The translations under genes were made by a program, and so were the position numbers. This document shows, in pieces, positions 1 through 6,792 of a stretch of DNA of 16,608 bases; the stretch's first letter is position 1; each line of letters starts with the position of its first letter. The notes beneath the pieces were generated by a model. That model saw only the letters and a list, made by a program, of their open reading frames with translations, had not been told where the DNA came from and searched no databases. Origin of the DNA: CAYHPY01 sp964358485 (GTDB taxonomy: Bacteria; Elusimicrobiota; Elusimicrobia; UBA1565; UBA9628); the NCBI GenBank assembly GCA_964358485.1, contig CAYHPY010000085.1, positions 1-16,608 on the forward strand, read 5' to 3'.

Positions 1-96
1 GGCTTTGACAGGGCTCGTCTATATCAGCGGGGCGGCAGCCCCGCTGTGCCGGCCTGCTTCAGGGGCTATTAGGACGGCCGGCCTAGCGCCGGCTCG
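1..96. other. Intergenic start of window, two hairpins
   Basis: No gene can be supported in this stretch. It holds a perfect hairpin at 26-45 (8-bp arms AGCGGGGC and GCCCCGCT, loop GGCA) and a second at 77-93 (arms GCCGGC, loop CTAGC), just past the msrAB stop. Neither has a T-run on either strand, so neither is a convincing intrinsic terminator. Two plus-strand frames are open from the window edge, ending at 70-72 and near 125, and could be the tail of a gene that begins outside; there is too little to judge. Confidence 0.5.
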
Positions 97-1128
97 TCAT
101 TCCGGCCGCAGGAAGTGGCATGTGTAGCCCCCGGGATTTTTTTGCAGGTACTTCTGGTGGTAGTCCTCGGCGTCCGCGAAGGGCCCCGCCTTGACGATCT
201 GGGTGACCAGCGGTCGCTTCCACTTCCCTGAAGCGTCCACCTTGGCCTTCACCGCTTCGGCGGCCTTTTTCTGCTCCTCGGAGTGGTAGAAGACGGCCGA
301 GCGGTATTGGGTTCCCGCGTCGTTGCCCTGCCGGTTGGGCGTCGTCGGGTCGTGCATGCGGAAGTAATAGCCTAGGAGCGCCTCGAAGCTCAGGCGCGCG
401 GGGTCGAAGACCACCTCAACCGTCTCGGCGTGGCCGGTGGTCCCTTTCTTGACCTGGTCGTAGGTCGGCGCCTTGGTTTCCCCTCCGGTGTAGCCCACCC
501 GGGTTTCCAAGACCCCCGGGAGCTGCCGCAGAAGCTCCTCCATGCCCCAGAAACAGCCTCCCGCGAGGGTGGCTTTCTCGGTCTTGGCCGGGCGCTGGAA
601 GAGGCGGGCGAATTCCCCGTAGCCCTCCGTCTCGAGCTTGGCCGCCGGGATGAATCGCAGGGACGCGGAGTTGACGCAGTACCGCAGGCCCGTCGGTTTG
701 GGGCCGTCCTCGAAGACATGGCCCAGGTGGGAGTCCCCGTGCTTGGAGCGGACTTCGACCCTCTTCATGAAGAGCCGCCGGTCCACCCGCTCCGCGACAT
801 TGTCCTTGACCAGGGGCTGCCAGAAGCTGGGCCAGCCGGTGCCGGAGTCGAACTTGTCCTTGGAGGAAAACAGGGGCTCTCCGGAGGCGATGTCCACGTA
901 GATCCCGTCGGCGTGGTTGTTCCAGTAGGCGTTTTCGAAGGGCGGCTCGGTGCCCTCTTTCCGGGTGACCTCATACTGGAGGGGGGAAAGCTTCTTGCGC
1001 AGTTCGTCGTTGCTCGGTTTGGCGTAGTTCTTCACGGGTGCCTCCTTGGGCTTGGTCTTGGCTTGGACCGGGGCCGCGGAAATAACGGCTGCCGCGGCGA
1101 GCAGGGCGAGAAGAAGGGATTTTTTCAT
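97..1128 (-). CDS. msrAB: Secreted bifunctional methionine sulfoxide reductase MsrB-MsrA fusion
   Basis: 343 aa. It repairs oxidised methionine: MsrB reduces the R-sulfoxide and MsrA the S-sulfoxide. Residues 1-23 form a signal peptide (MKK, Ala/Leu-rich core, VQA cleavage site), so it should act in the periplasm. The MsrB domain (about 40-165) has the catalytic motif RYCVNSASLRF with Cys151. The MsrA domain (about 185-343) has GGCFWG with Cys192, and a resolving Cys337 in GGYTCHF. In MsrB the position often holding the resolving Cys (SGCGWPSF) is Thr97 (SGTGWPSF), and the paired CxxC zinc motifs of zinc-type MsrB are absent, so its Cys151 must be recycled by another thiol. The MsrB-then-MsrA order is the reverse of PilB-type fusions. 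No good Shine-Dalgarno precedes the ATG; the signal peptide fixes the start. The gene stands alone on the minus strand, and the electron donor is not encoded in this window. Confidence 0.95.
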   Translation of the reverse strand: MKKSLLLALLAAAAVISAAPVQAKTKPKEAPVKNYAKPSNDELRKKLSPLQYEVTRKEGTEPPFENAYWNNHADGIYVDIASGEPLFSSKDKFDSGTGWPSFWQPLVKDNVAERVDRRLFMKRVEVRSKHGDSHLGHVFEDGPKPTGLRYCVNSASLRFIPAAKLETEGYGEFARLFQRPAKTEKATLAGGCFWGMEELLRQLPGVLETRVGYTGGETKAPTYDQVKKGTTGHAETVEVVFDPARLSFEALLGYYFRMHDPTTPNRQGNDAGTQYRSAVFYHSEEQKKAAEAVKAKVDASGKWKRPLVTQIVKAGPFADAEDYHQKYLQKNPGGYTCHFLRPE

Positions 1129-1177
1129 GGCTTGGTCTGCCGGGGGCGTTGGAATGTTAGCAGATTTAATTTTCCCC

Positions 1178-1206
1178 TTGCATTCCCCGGAAACCTCTGC
1201 TATACT
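1178..1206 (+). promoter_or_regulatory. Sigma-70-type promoter of the candidate small RNA
   Basis: The -35 box is TTGCAT (1178-1183), followed by a 17-bp spacer and a -10 box TATACT (1201-1206) matching consensus at 5 of 6. The predicted start is near A1213. No plus-strand protein gene follows before the terminator at 1253-1282, so this promoter would drive a short RNA. Confidence 0.5.
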
Positions 1207-1212
1207 TACGGT

Positions 1213-1282
1213 AGAAGTTTTCGAACCTGTAACGAGAAATGTCAGGACCTAGACCCGCCCACCGAGGCGGGTTTCGTGTTTT
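1213..1282 (+). ncRNA. Candidate small RNA, about 70 nt
   Basis: I do not recognise a family. The evidence is positional: a good promoter (1178-1206) reads into a 70-nt stretch ending in a hairpin plus T-rich tail (1253-1282), with no credible coding sequence between. The body can form a weak stem between TTTTCG (1218-1223) and CGAGAAA (1233-1239), or alternatively CCTG (1226-1229) with CAGG (1243-1246). The RNA contains one copy of GGACCTAG (1245-1252), a motif recurring at other gene junctions in this window. It lies upstream of msrAB, divergently, and downstream of and opposite to the GH13 gene, overlapping the GH13 stop codon by 2 bases. It could act in trans, or simply shield the GH13 3' end. 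Confidence 0.4.
1253..1282 (+). terminator. Intrinsic terminator (plus-strand orientation)
   Basis: Perfect 7-bp stem ACCCGCC (1253-1259) with GGCGGGT (1266-1272), 6-nt loop, then TTCGTGTTTT. The T-rich side is on the plus strand, so it best terminates plus-strand transcription. The same stem could stop GH13 transcripts on the minus strand less efficiently, since that side has no U-tract. Confidence 0.65.
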
Positions 1283-3339
1283 AGGGGAGCCTGACGAGCG
1301 CGTACCCGAATGCAGGCAGGATTGCCGAGTAGGTGGGGAAGTTGACCGGGACGGCGCGGTCGGAGGGATTGGCCAGAACCGCCGCTTTCGCGCCCCGGTC
1401 GGAGACCAGCAGGTACCCCGCCCAGCCTTGCGCCGCGCCGTCCAGCGGGCGAATCTCCCAGTCTCCCTCGTCCCGTAGGGCGGCGGCGCGGGAGAATGTT
1501 TCTCGATAGAAGCGGGCGGTTTCGGGATCGCCCTTCCAATCCACCTGGACGGGCACGCTGAACGGCAGGGATTTCGGCTCCGCCGGGGTGGGCCGGTCGA
1601 AGCCCACCTCCTGCGACCCGTAGAATAGGAGATTTCCCGGCATCAGCAGGGTGAGCCAGGCCGCGCCCCGGCGCCACGGGCCGAAGGCGCGTTCGGGGGC
1701 GGGCTCGTCGTGATTGCCCACAAAGTCGAGCGCGTCCGAGCCGCCCGCCTGCCAGCGCAGGTAGGCCGCCCGGCGGATGGCCTCCCGGATCCAGCCCGGA
1801 TCCCGGCTGCCCAGGGCATCGTACCAGCCCTGGTGGCCGCCGGGGCGGTCGATGTTGTTCTTGCCGTAAATCAGGTCGAATCCCGCCTTGGAGAGGTCGT
1901 CCCAACGGTCATAGGCCTCGGCGATAAATCCGGTGGCCGGGGCGTCGGCGCGGACCTCGGTGATGAGCTCCTCCAGGAACTCCCGGCCGGGCATGGGGCG
2001 CCGCCAATTGCGGCTGAAATAATGGTTGGTCACCTGGTAGGCCATGTCCACCCGGAAGCCGTCCACCCCGAAGCGGCGCACCCAGCTTCGGACGATGCGG
2101 ATCATCTCGGCCCGGGTCTCGGGGTTGGAGTAATCCACCTGGGCCGTGTCCTCCCAGTAGGCCATGCTGCCGTAGGAGTCGTAGCCCCCGTGGCTGATCC
2201 AGCGGGTCCGGCCGTCCCGGGCCCGGTGGTCGAAGCTGCCCCGGGGCATGGGATTTTCGTTGGGAGCCGGGGCCGGGCCCCCGATGAAAAAGTCCGGATG
2301 ATCCCAAAGCAGGCGGGAATCCATGGAGGTGTGATTGGGGATGAAATCGATGATGACTTTCAGCCCCGCCGCGTGCGCGCGGGCCGTGAAGGCCGCAAAT
2401 TCCTCCTCGCTTCCCAGGTCCGGATGCACGGTCTCGTGGTCGGCCACCGAATACGGCGAGCCGCCCGCCGTTCCGAAGGCGTTGCGCTTGCCGATGGGGA
2501 AAATCCCCATGACCCAGAGGGCGTCAAATCCCTGGGCGCGGATGGCGCCGAGGTCGTCCATGTTGAAATCCGAGAAAAACTTGCCGCCGGCTCCGGGCGG
2601 CCGGGCATAGGCCCCCCCCGTCCCGGGGGGGGTTTAGGCGCGGGGGTAGACCAAAAAAATACGAGCCGTGGGCNNNNNNNNNNCGGGGCGGGGGGGCGGG
2701 ACCGGGGCCCCCCCGCTTCCCGGGGAGGTTGAAGGCGCGGGGGAAGACCTCATAAATCCGAGCCTTGCGAATCCAGCTTGATTGGTCGGCGGCTCGGATT
2801 TCTTCTCGTAGTTCTTTTCCCAGATCCGTTATCCGTTCTTTGAGCAGTTCATATTTCCGTCCCGTTCCGATTTTCTGTTGCCGTAGTTCCGTTAATGCCT
2901 TCCGCTGCGTTCCCATCGACGGCGCCCCCGCCAAAAGAACGTCCAGGTAATTGAAGTAGTCCTCCAAATGCCTCAGCGAGGCTTTCGTTCCGAATTGTTC
3001 CGTCAGTTCTTTCTCCGCGTGGATAAACCCCTCCAATCCCGCGCTCTGGGCCGTCAGGGAGTTTCCTTGGGGAGTCCGAAACACGAACGGCATGACCGGC
3101 CGCCCCTGGATTTCCGTTCCGTGGCTGAGAAGCGCGCGCAGGTCCCGGAGGCGGGCCTCGCGGCCGACGGCCGCGCTTTCGGGGAGGGCGGCTCCGTCGA
3201 AATAGGCCCGGAGGGCGTTTTGCGAGGGGGCGGCGGAGAGGGACTCCAGTTCCCGAAGGGAGGCGGGCGCGGTGGGCGGGGCCGCGAGACAAAAGGCCGC
3301 CGCCGGGGGCCAGAGCAGGGCGGCCAAGAGGGCGCGCAT
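1281..3339 (-). CDS. Secreted GH13 alpha-amylase-family glycoside hydrolase, split by an assembly error
   Basis: An alpha-glucan hydrolase or transglycosylase of family GH13. Residues 1-19 look like a signal peptide (MRALLAALLWPPAAAFCLA), followed by about 170 mostly helical residues of unknown role and then IYEVFPRAFNL, the start of the barrel. The downstream part, numbered from the ATG at 2561, carries all four conserved regions: IDFIPNH (71-77), GFRVD with nucleophile Asp172, IAEAY with acid/base Glu215, and GNHDE with His284-Asp285. As deposited the gene falls in two frames (3339 to about 2621, then about 2633 to 1281) around an N gap. Deleting one 97-bp unit joins them into 653 aa with no stop, so the natural gene is probably intact. 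Start chosen for the signal peptide. TAAAAT lies 7 nt before the ATG (possible leaderless transcript). Substrate specificity cannot be read from sequence. Confidence 0.88.
2621..2673. repeat. Error-rich duplicate of 2718-2770 at contig edge
   Basis: By eye about 41 of 53 bases match 2718-2770 without gaps at a constant offset of 97; the shared core GGCGCGGGGG is at 2637-2646 and 2734-2743. Differences cluster in homopolymers and toward the N gap, as expected of poor read ends. In the minus-strand frame, ARIYEVFPRAFNLPG from the good copy becomes a degraded AHGSYFFGLPPRLNPP here. The good copy is the gap-distal one. Confidence 0.8.
2674..2683. other. Assembly gap (10 N)
   Basis: Ten ambiguous bases inside the GH13 coding region, flanked by two copies of the same sequence. 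This is likely a scaffold join of two overlapping contig ends that were not merged, so the true gap length is probably negative. Confidence 0.95.
2718..2770. repeat. Reliable copy of the sequence duplicated across the gap
   Basis: This copy encodes, on the minus strand, the conserved GH13 entry sequence ARIYEVFPRAFNLPG, so it is the correct version. Its partner is at 2621-2673. Confidence 0.8.
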
Positions 3340-3346
3340 CGGTAAG

Positions 3347-3352
3347 ATTTTA
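3347..3352 (-). promoter_or_regulatory. -10-like hexamer before the GH13 gene
   Basis: TAAAAT on the minus strand, 7 nt before the ATG at 3339. The spacing fits a promoter whose start site coincides with or nearly abuts the start codon. No -35 box is recognisable 16-18 bp upstream. A GGTGG just upstream of the hexamer is too far for a typical Shine-Dalgarno but cannot be excluded. Confidence 0.35.
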
Positions 3353-3374
3353 CCACCGTCCGGCCCGAAGGGCC

Positions 3375-3427
3375 TAGGTCGGGGGTCCCAAAGGACAGGG
3401 AGTCTTTGGACCTAGAGGCTCTAGGTC
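3375..3427. repeat. Compound GACCTA/TAGGTC palindromic element at the 3' end of the persulfide dioxygenase gene
   Basis: Contains TAGGTC (3375-3380), an imperfect hairpin with arms 3384-3396 and 3402-3412 (GGTCC-AAAG-AC against GTCTTTGGACC, two bulged bases), and a perfect palindrome GACCTAGAG (3409-3417), G, CTCTAGGTC (3419-3427). The TAG stop codon of the upstream minus-strand gene (3423-3421) lies inside the last arm. No long T-run follows, so it is not a textbook terminator. Three CTAG tetramers fall within about 50 bp. Confidence 0.6.
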
Positions 3428-4818
3428 TTTTGGCCCAGAGTGGGGAGGCCGGCCGCCTGCCAGGCGGCGATTCCGCCGACCATGTCGCTGACCCGCTTGA
3501 TCCCGGCCCGTTCCAGCAAGCCGGCGGCGACGGCGGAGCGGTAGCCCCCCTGGCAATGGACCACGACCGGGCGGGAGGCGGGCAGTTCTCCCGCTCTTGC
3601 CGCCAAGCGATCCAGCGGAATGTTGAGGCTTCCCGCGATCCGGGCCGAAGCCCATTCCCCCGGGGCCCGGACGTCCAGGACCAGCGGGCGCCGGCGTCCT
3701 TTGAGCCGCTCGGAGACCGCGGTGGCGGTCATGCGCTCGGTCCGCGTGATCTTTCCGGGCCGGTCTTGGAGGGAAAGCATCCCTCCTTTAAGGTAGCCGG
3801 TAAGATTGTCCAAGCCGATCCGCCCCAACCGGAGCGCGGCTTCCTTTTCTGTTCCCGGATCGCAGATCAGCAGGATCGGGCGCCGCAGGTCGAGGACCGC
3901 TCCGGCCCAAGCCGCGAAGCGGCCGCTCAGGCCGACATTGACGGCGCCGCAAAGGTGGCCGCCCTCGAAATCGGCGGCGTCCCGGGTGTCCAGAACCTGG
4001 GCTTTTTTGGCGGCGGCCAGGAAGCGGCCGGCGGGGAGGGCGCGCAAGCCCCGGCGGAGGATTTTCTCGAGCGTGGGCCGGCGGCTCATGTTGTGCCGGA
4101 CGTCATGGGAGAAGTAGGAGGGCGCGGGGGGCTGTTCCCTCGACACCAAGGACACGAACCTCCCCCGGCTCATGGGCTGGAGGGCGTAATTGTGGCGCCG
4201 CTGGACGCCCATGGTCGAATAGGTGTCGGCCGAAAGATTTTTGCCGCAGAGGGACCCCGCCCCGTGGGCGGGGTAGACCAAGGTGGAATCCGGAAGGGAG
4301 AGACGCTTCTTGTGGAGGGAGTCGTAGAGCATGCCCGCCAAGGCCTTGGCGGAGAGGCCCTTGGAGACCAGCAGGTCGGGACGGCCGACGTCGCCGATGA
4401 AGAGGGTGTCCCCGGTCAGGACCGCTTTCGGGGCGCGCCCGCTGCGATTGAGATCGAACACCAGCAGGGACATTCCTTCGGGGGTGTGGCCGGGGGTTTC
4501 CAGGGCCTGGATGCGGACTTTCCCGAACTCCACGGCCTCTCCTTCCTTAAGAGGGGTGAAGGGATAGGCGGCCTTGGCGCGGCTCCCGAGATAGATCGCG
4601 GCCCCCCGGTCCCGAAGTTCCAGGTGGCCGGCGGCGAAATCGGCGTGGAAGTGGGTGAGCAGGACATGCTTGATCTTGAGCCCGCGTTTGCGGGCGAATT
4701 CCCGGTAAACCCCCACGTCCCGCCTTGGGTCCACCACCGCCGCCGTGCGCGTGCGGCGATCCCCGATGAGGTAGGAGGCCTGGGAGAGGCAGCCCAAATA
4801 AAATTGCTTTAGGATCAT
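3421..4818 (-). CDS. CstB-like persulfide dioxygenase: metallo-beta-lactamase fold plus two rhodanese domains
   Basis: 465 aa from the ATG at 4818 (MILKQFYLGCLSQASYL, the usual family start; an upstream in-frame ATG at 4896 would add 26 unconserved residues and cross the divergent promoter). No signal peptide, so cytoplasmic. Residues 1-250 are an ETHE1/PDO-type domain: THFHADF (His56, His58, Asp60), GHTP (His111), TGDTLF (Asp137) and PAHG (His185). The Phe in place of the last His of HxHxDH is usual in this mono-iron subgroup. The first rhodanese domain (about 265-350) has a degenerate loop CDPGTEKEA with Cys319. The second (about 375-465) has a full loop CQGGYRSA with Cys422. By family knowledge the dioxygenase oxidises low-molecular-weight persulfide to sulfite and the rhodanese handles sulfane sulfur, yielding thiosulfate: a sulfide-detoxification role. 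A GGAG lies only 2 nt from the ATG. The stop lies in a palindromic element. Confidence 0.92.
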   Translation of the reverse strand: MILKQFYLGCLSQASYLIGDRRTRTAAVVDPRRDVGVYREFARKRGLKIKHVLLTHFHADFAAGHLELRDRGAAIYLGSRAKAAYPFTPLKEGEAVEFGKVRIQALETPGHTPEGMSLLVFDLNRSGRAPKAVLTGDTLFIGDVGRPDLLVSKGLSAKALAGMLYDSLHKKRLSLPDSTLVYPAHGAGSLCGKNLSADTYSTMGVQRRHNYALQPMSRGRFVSLVSREQPPAPSYFSHDVRHNMSRRPTLEKILRRGLRALPAGRFLAAAKKAQVLDTRDAADFEGGHLCGAVNVGLSGRFAAWAGAVLDLRRPILLICDPGTEKEAALRLGRIGLDNLTGYLKGGMLSLQDRPGKITRTERMTATAVSERLKGRRRPLVLDVRAPGEWASARIAGSLNIPLDRLAARAGELPASRPVVVHCQGGYRSAVAAGLLERAGIKRVSDMVGGIAAWQAAGLPTLGQKT

Positions 4819-4824
4819 GGCTCC

Positions 4825-4830
4825 ATCATA
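4825..4830 (-). promoter_or_regulatory. -10-like hexamer before the persulfide dioxygenase gene
   Basis: TATGAT on the minus strand (5 of 6 to TATAAT), 6 nt before the ATG at 4818, consistent with a leaderless or near-leaderless transcript. A minus-strand TTGTCA overlaps the plus-strand -35 box near 4855, but it is too far from TATGAT (about 25 bp) and only 15 bp from a poorer TATTTT, so the minus-strand promoter assignment is weak. Confidence 0.3.
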
Positions 4831-4831
4831 C

Positions 4832-4883
4832 AAAAAAATATTTTTTTCTGGGCCTTGACAAGAATGGGTTGGTCTGTTACAAT
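4832..4883 (+). promoter_or_regulatory. Strong sigma-70 promoter with UP-like element for the cargo/porV pair
   Basis: The -35 box is a perfect TTGACA (4855-4860), the spacer is 17 bp (4861-4877), and the -10 box is TACAAT (4878-4883, 5 of 6). Predicted start is near 4890. Immediately upstream, 4832-4847 is a 16-bp perfect A/T palindrome (seven A, TA, seven T) placed at about -58 to -43, where an UP element would bind the RNA polymerase alpha subunit. This AT tract stands out sharply in GC-rich surroundings. Confidence 0.75.
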
Positions 4884-4893
4884 CCGACTGTCG

Positions 4894-4930
4894 CAAACGC
4901 CGAGGTTTGAGGACGGCCGAAAGGCCGTTC
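4894..4930 (+). other. Two-hairpin 5' leader of the cargo gene
   Basis: The predicted 55-nt leader (4890-4944) can fold into two hairpins: CAAAC (4894-4898) with GTTTG (4905-4909) around loop GCCGAG, and GGACGGCC (4911-4918) with GGCCGTTC (4923-4930, one G-U pair) closed by a GAAA tetraloop. I could not match it to a known riboswitch; it is most likely an mRNA-stabilising or translation-tuning leader. Only a weak GGA precedes the ATG at 4945. Confidence 0.4.
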
Positions 4931-4944
4931 TCTATTGGAATCTT

Positions 4945-6792
4945 ATGAAAAACCTTCGGCGTTTATTTTTTGTCCGGCCCGCGGCCCTGGCCGCGGGTAT
5001 GCTCGCCGTCCTGGCGGCGCCGTCTTTCGCCACCTTCGATCTCGCCCTCACCCATACCTTCGGGACCGGGAGCTTCCCGTTGACCTGGACGGCGACCACC
5101 GATCCTTCCTCCACCACGGCCAAGGTCACCTATTTCGTGCTCAGCCGTTTCGGCTTCACCAATCCCTTGGCGGGGGGCACGACGGTGGCGACGGTCTTCG
5201 ATAAAGCCTCGATCATCGCGGGCCTGGGCAGCGGAACGCATTGCACCGTGGTGCGGGCCTCCACGACGGTTTCCGGGATCTTCGACACCTCGACGATCCA
5301 GTGCCATTCCTACATGCACTGCGGCGCTGGCGATACTTCCTGCGTCGCCCGCTCGGACGGCGGCGGCGGCCAGCTCGGCTTCGGCCAGCTCTGGAAGTGG
5401 ACCTACCGCCTGGACGCCGACTCCGAGGTCACCATCAAAGTCTGGAAGCCGGGGACCCCGTTCACCACCGATTCAGCCACCGGTTTTTCCACGACCACGG
5501 CCAATCCCTTGACGAACTTGGTCAAGGTCCTCGTCAGTTCCGTTCCCCGAACCGCCGAATTGGACGCTGGAATCAGCAACACCGACACCTGGGACGTCCG
5601 GGACGCCTCGGGAACGGTCGTCACCAACGGAATCTACCTGGTCGATTTCATGGCGACCAACCCCCTCTTGACGCCGACGACCCGCTATCAGGACGTGTAC
5701 ACGCTTCCGGTCGACGTGCTTCGGATCATGAATTTCACGACCGAGGGCATCAGCCCGACCAGTTCCCTGGCCAAGATCAAGTACGACATCACCGGGGACG
5801 CCTCGGTGCGCATCGTGATCGCCCAGCCGGGGCGAAAGTTCACGATGGACGGCAACGGCGAGGTGCAGGCTCTCAACTCGGCGGGCACGGCCGTCGACAC
5901 CTCCAGCACCAGCGTGGTGCGGGTCATTACCTTCAATCGCAAGGCCGGGTTGGCGTATTCCGAGACCTGGGACGGCTTGGACACTTTGGGCGTGGCCGTC
6001 TCCTCCGGAGTTTACACGGTCGGCATCTCGGCCAAGGACGGTTTCGGAAACCGGGCCATCGACCCCGGGGGCAACGACGGGGCGCAGGCCACGACCATTC
6101 CCGTGGAGCGCACGGCCAGCCAGACCGCGGCCGACACGACGGCCCCCACCATCAGCGCCATCACCGTCAACGGCACGAGCATCGCCAGCGGAAATCCTCA
6201 ATTCTCCGCCGGGACCACTTTCACGGACGTGGTGGTCACCCTCAATGAGACCGCCGGCTCGGGGAGCAACGTGTCCCTGGTCGCGCTGACGGGTCCGAGT
6301 TCCTCCGGCGGCGGGACCGTCGCCAATTCCGGGGTGACCGTCACCTTCAGCACGGGCGTCTCTCAAGCCAGCACGGGGACCTACACGATTCAAGTGACCG
6401 CCAAGGACACCCTCGGCAACACCGCCACCCCCCAGGCCTTCACTTTTTCGATTCAGCCCGGATCGGTGGGAGGGACGACCATCGTCCGGCAGTCCGAGGA
6501 ATCTTTCACCAAGACGGTGGTCAGCTATCCCAACCCCGTCCGGACCGGACCCGCGAAATTCGATTTCACGCTGACGGTGGCTTCGACGGTGGACATCGAC
6601 CTGTATACCTTGAAAGGCGACCGGATTTTCCATCAGACCCAGCCCTTCGCGGCCGGGGCCAACACCTTCAATTGGGATTTGGTCAATAATTCCGGGACGG
6701 GAATCGCCACCGGGGTTTACCTTTTGAGAATCACGGCCAACGACGGGCAGTCCAGCATCCGGGCATCCCGCAAGGTGATGGTGATCCGGTGA
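4945..6792 (+). CDS. Exported multidomain Ig-like/FlgD-like protein with C-terminal sorting-type domain
   Basis: 615 aa from the ATG at 4945. That start gives a signal peptide (MKNLRRLFFVRPAALAAG..., cleavage near APSFA-T, residue 29) and lies downstream of the promoter, whereas an in-frame ATG at 4855 overlaps the -35 box. After an N-terminal domain with four Cys (100, 120, 126, 133; likely two disulfides) come FlgD-like modules at about 150-240 and 275-375 (the latter with ETWDGLDTLGVAVSSGVY), an Ig-like domain at about 398-505 opening DTTAPTISAITVNG, and a C-terminal domain at 525-615. The last starts YPNP (528-531), continues IDLYTLKGDRI and ends GVYLLRI...RKVMVIR, the layout of FlgD-like/type IX-type C-terminal domains. 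It is probably exported to the cell surface, perhaps as an adhesin or structural protein. No enzymatic motif was seen. It overlaps the porV-like gene by 4 bp, which suggests that gene acts on its export. Confidence 0.85.
   Translation: MKNLRRLFFVRPAALAAGMLAVLAAPSFATFDLALTHTFGTGSFPLTWTATTDPSSTTAKVTYFVLSRFGFTNPLAGGTTVATVFDKASIIAGLGSGTHCTVVRASTTVSGIFDTSTIQCHSYMHCGAGDTSCVARSDGGGGQLGFGQLWKWTYRLDADSEVTIKVWKPGTPFTTDSATGFSTTTANPLTNLVKVLVSSVPRTAELDAGISNTDTWDVRDASGTVVTNGIYLVDFMATNPLLTPTTRYQDVYTLPVDVLRIMNFTTEGISPTSSLAKIKYDITGDASVRIVIAQPGRKFTMDGNGEVQALNSAGTAVDTSSTSVVRVITFNRKAGLAYSETWDGLDTLGVAVSSGVYTVGISAKDGFGNRAIDPGGNDGAQATTIPVERTASQTAADTTAPTISAITVNGTSIASGNPQFSAGTTFTDVVVTLNETAGSGSNVSLVALTGPSSSGGGTVANSGVTVTFSTGVSQASTGTYTIQVTAKDTLGNTATPQAFTFSIQPGSVGGTTIVRQSEESFTKTVVSYPNPVRTGPAKFDFTLTVASTVDIDLYTLKGDRIFHQTQPFAAGANTFNWDLVNNSGTGIATGVYLLRITANDGQSSIRASRKVMVIR

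Noticed and set aside
1..125. 3' end of an upstream plus-strand gene
   Set aside because: Two frames are open from the window edge (ending at 72 and about 125), but the longer one would run into msrAB on the opposite strand and neither shows a recognisable family.
1281..3339. Programmed frameshift or genuine pseudogenisation of GH13
   Set aside because: The 97-bp duplicated unit flanking the N gap explains the frame change exactly, and all catalytic residues are intact.
3406..4812. 468-codon plus-strand frame
   Set aside because: Antisense shadow of the persulfide dioxygenase, whose metal-ligand and rhodanese motifs are clear. The plus-strand frames at 430-1284 and 1710-2732 are shadows of msrAB and GH13.
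4819..4896. 26-residue N-terminal extension of the persulfide dioxygenase from 4896
   Set aside because: The extension is not family-like, and runs through the AT palindrome and divergent promoter. MILKQFYLGCLSQASYL is the expected start.
4855..4944. N-terminal extension of the cargo protein from the ATG at 4855
   Set aside because: This start codon overlaps the -35 box and lies upstream of the predicted transcription start; the ATG at 4945 gives a proper signal peptide.
4890..4944. Riboswitch (c-di-GMP or guanidine type) in the cargo-gene leader
   Set aside because: The hairpins and GAAA loop recall parts of c-di-GMP-I riboswitches, but the leader is too short and lacks the conserved joining sequences. 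The loops also do not match the ACGR loops of mini-ykkC.
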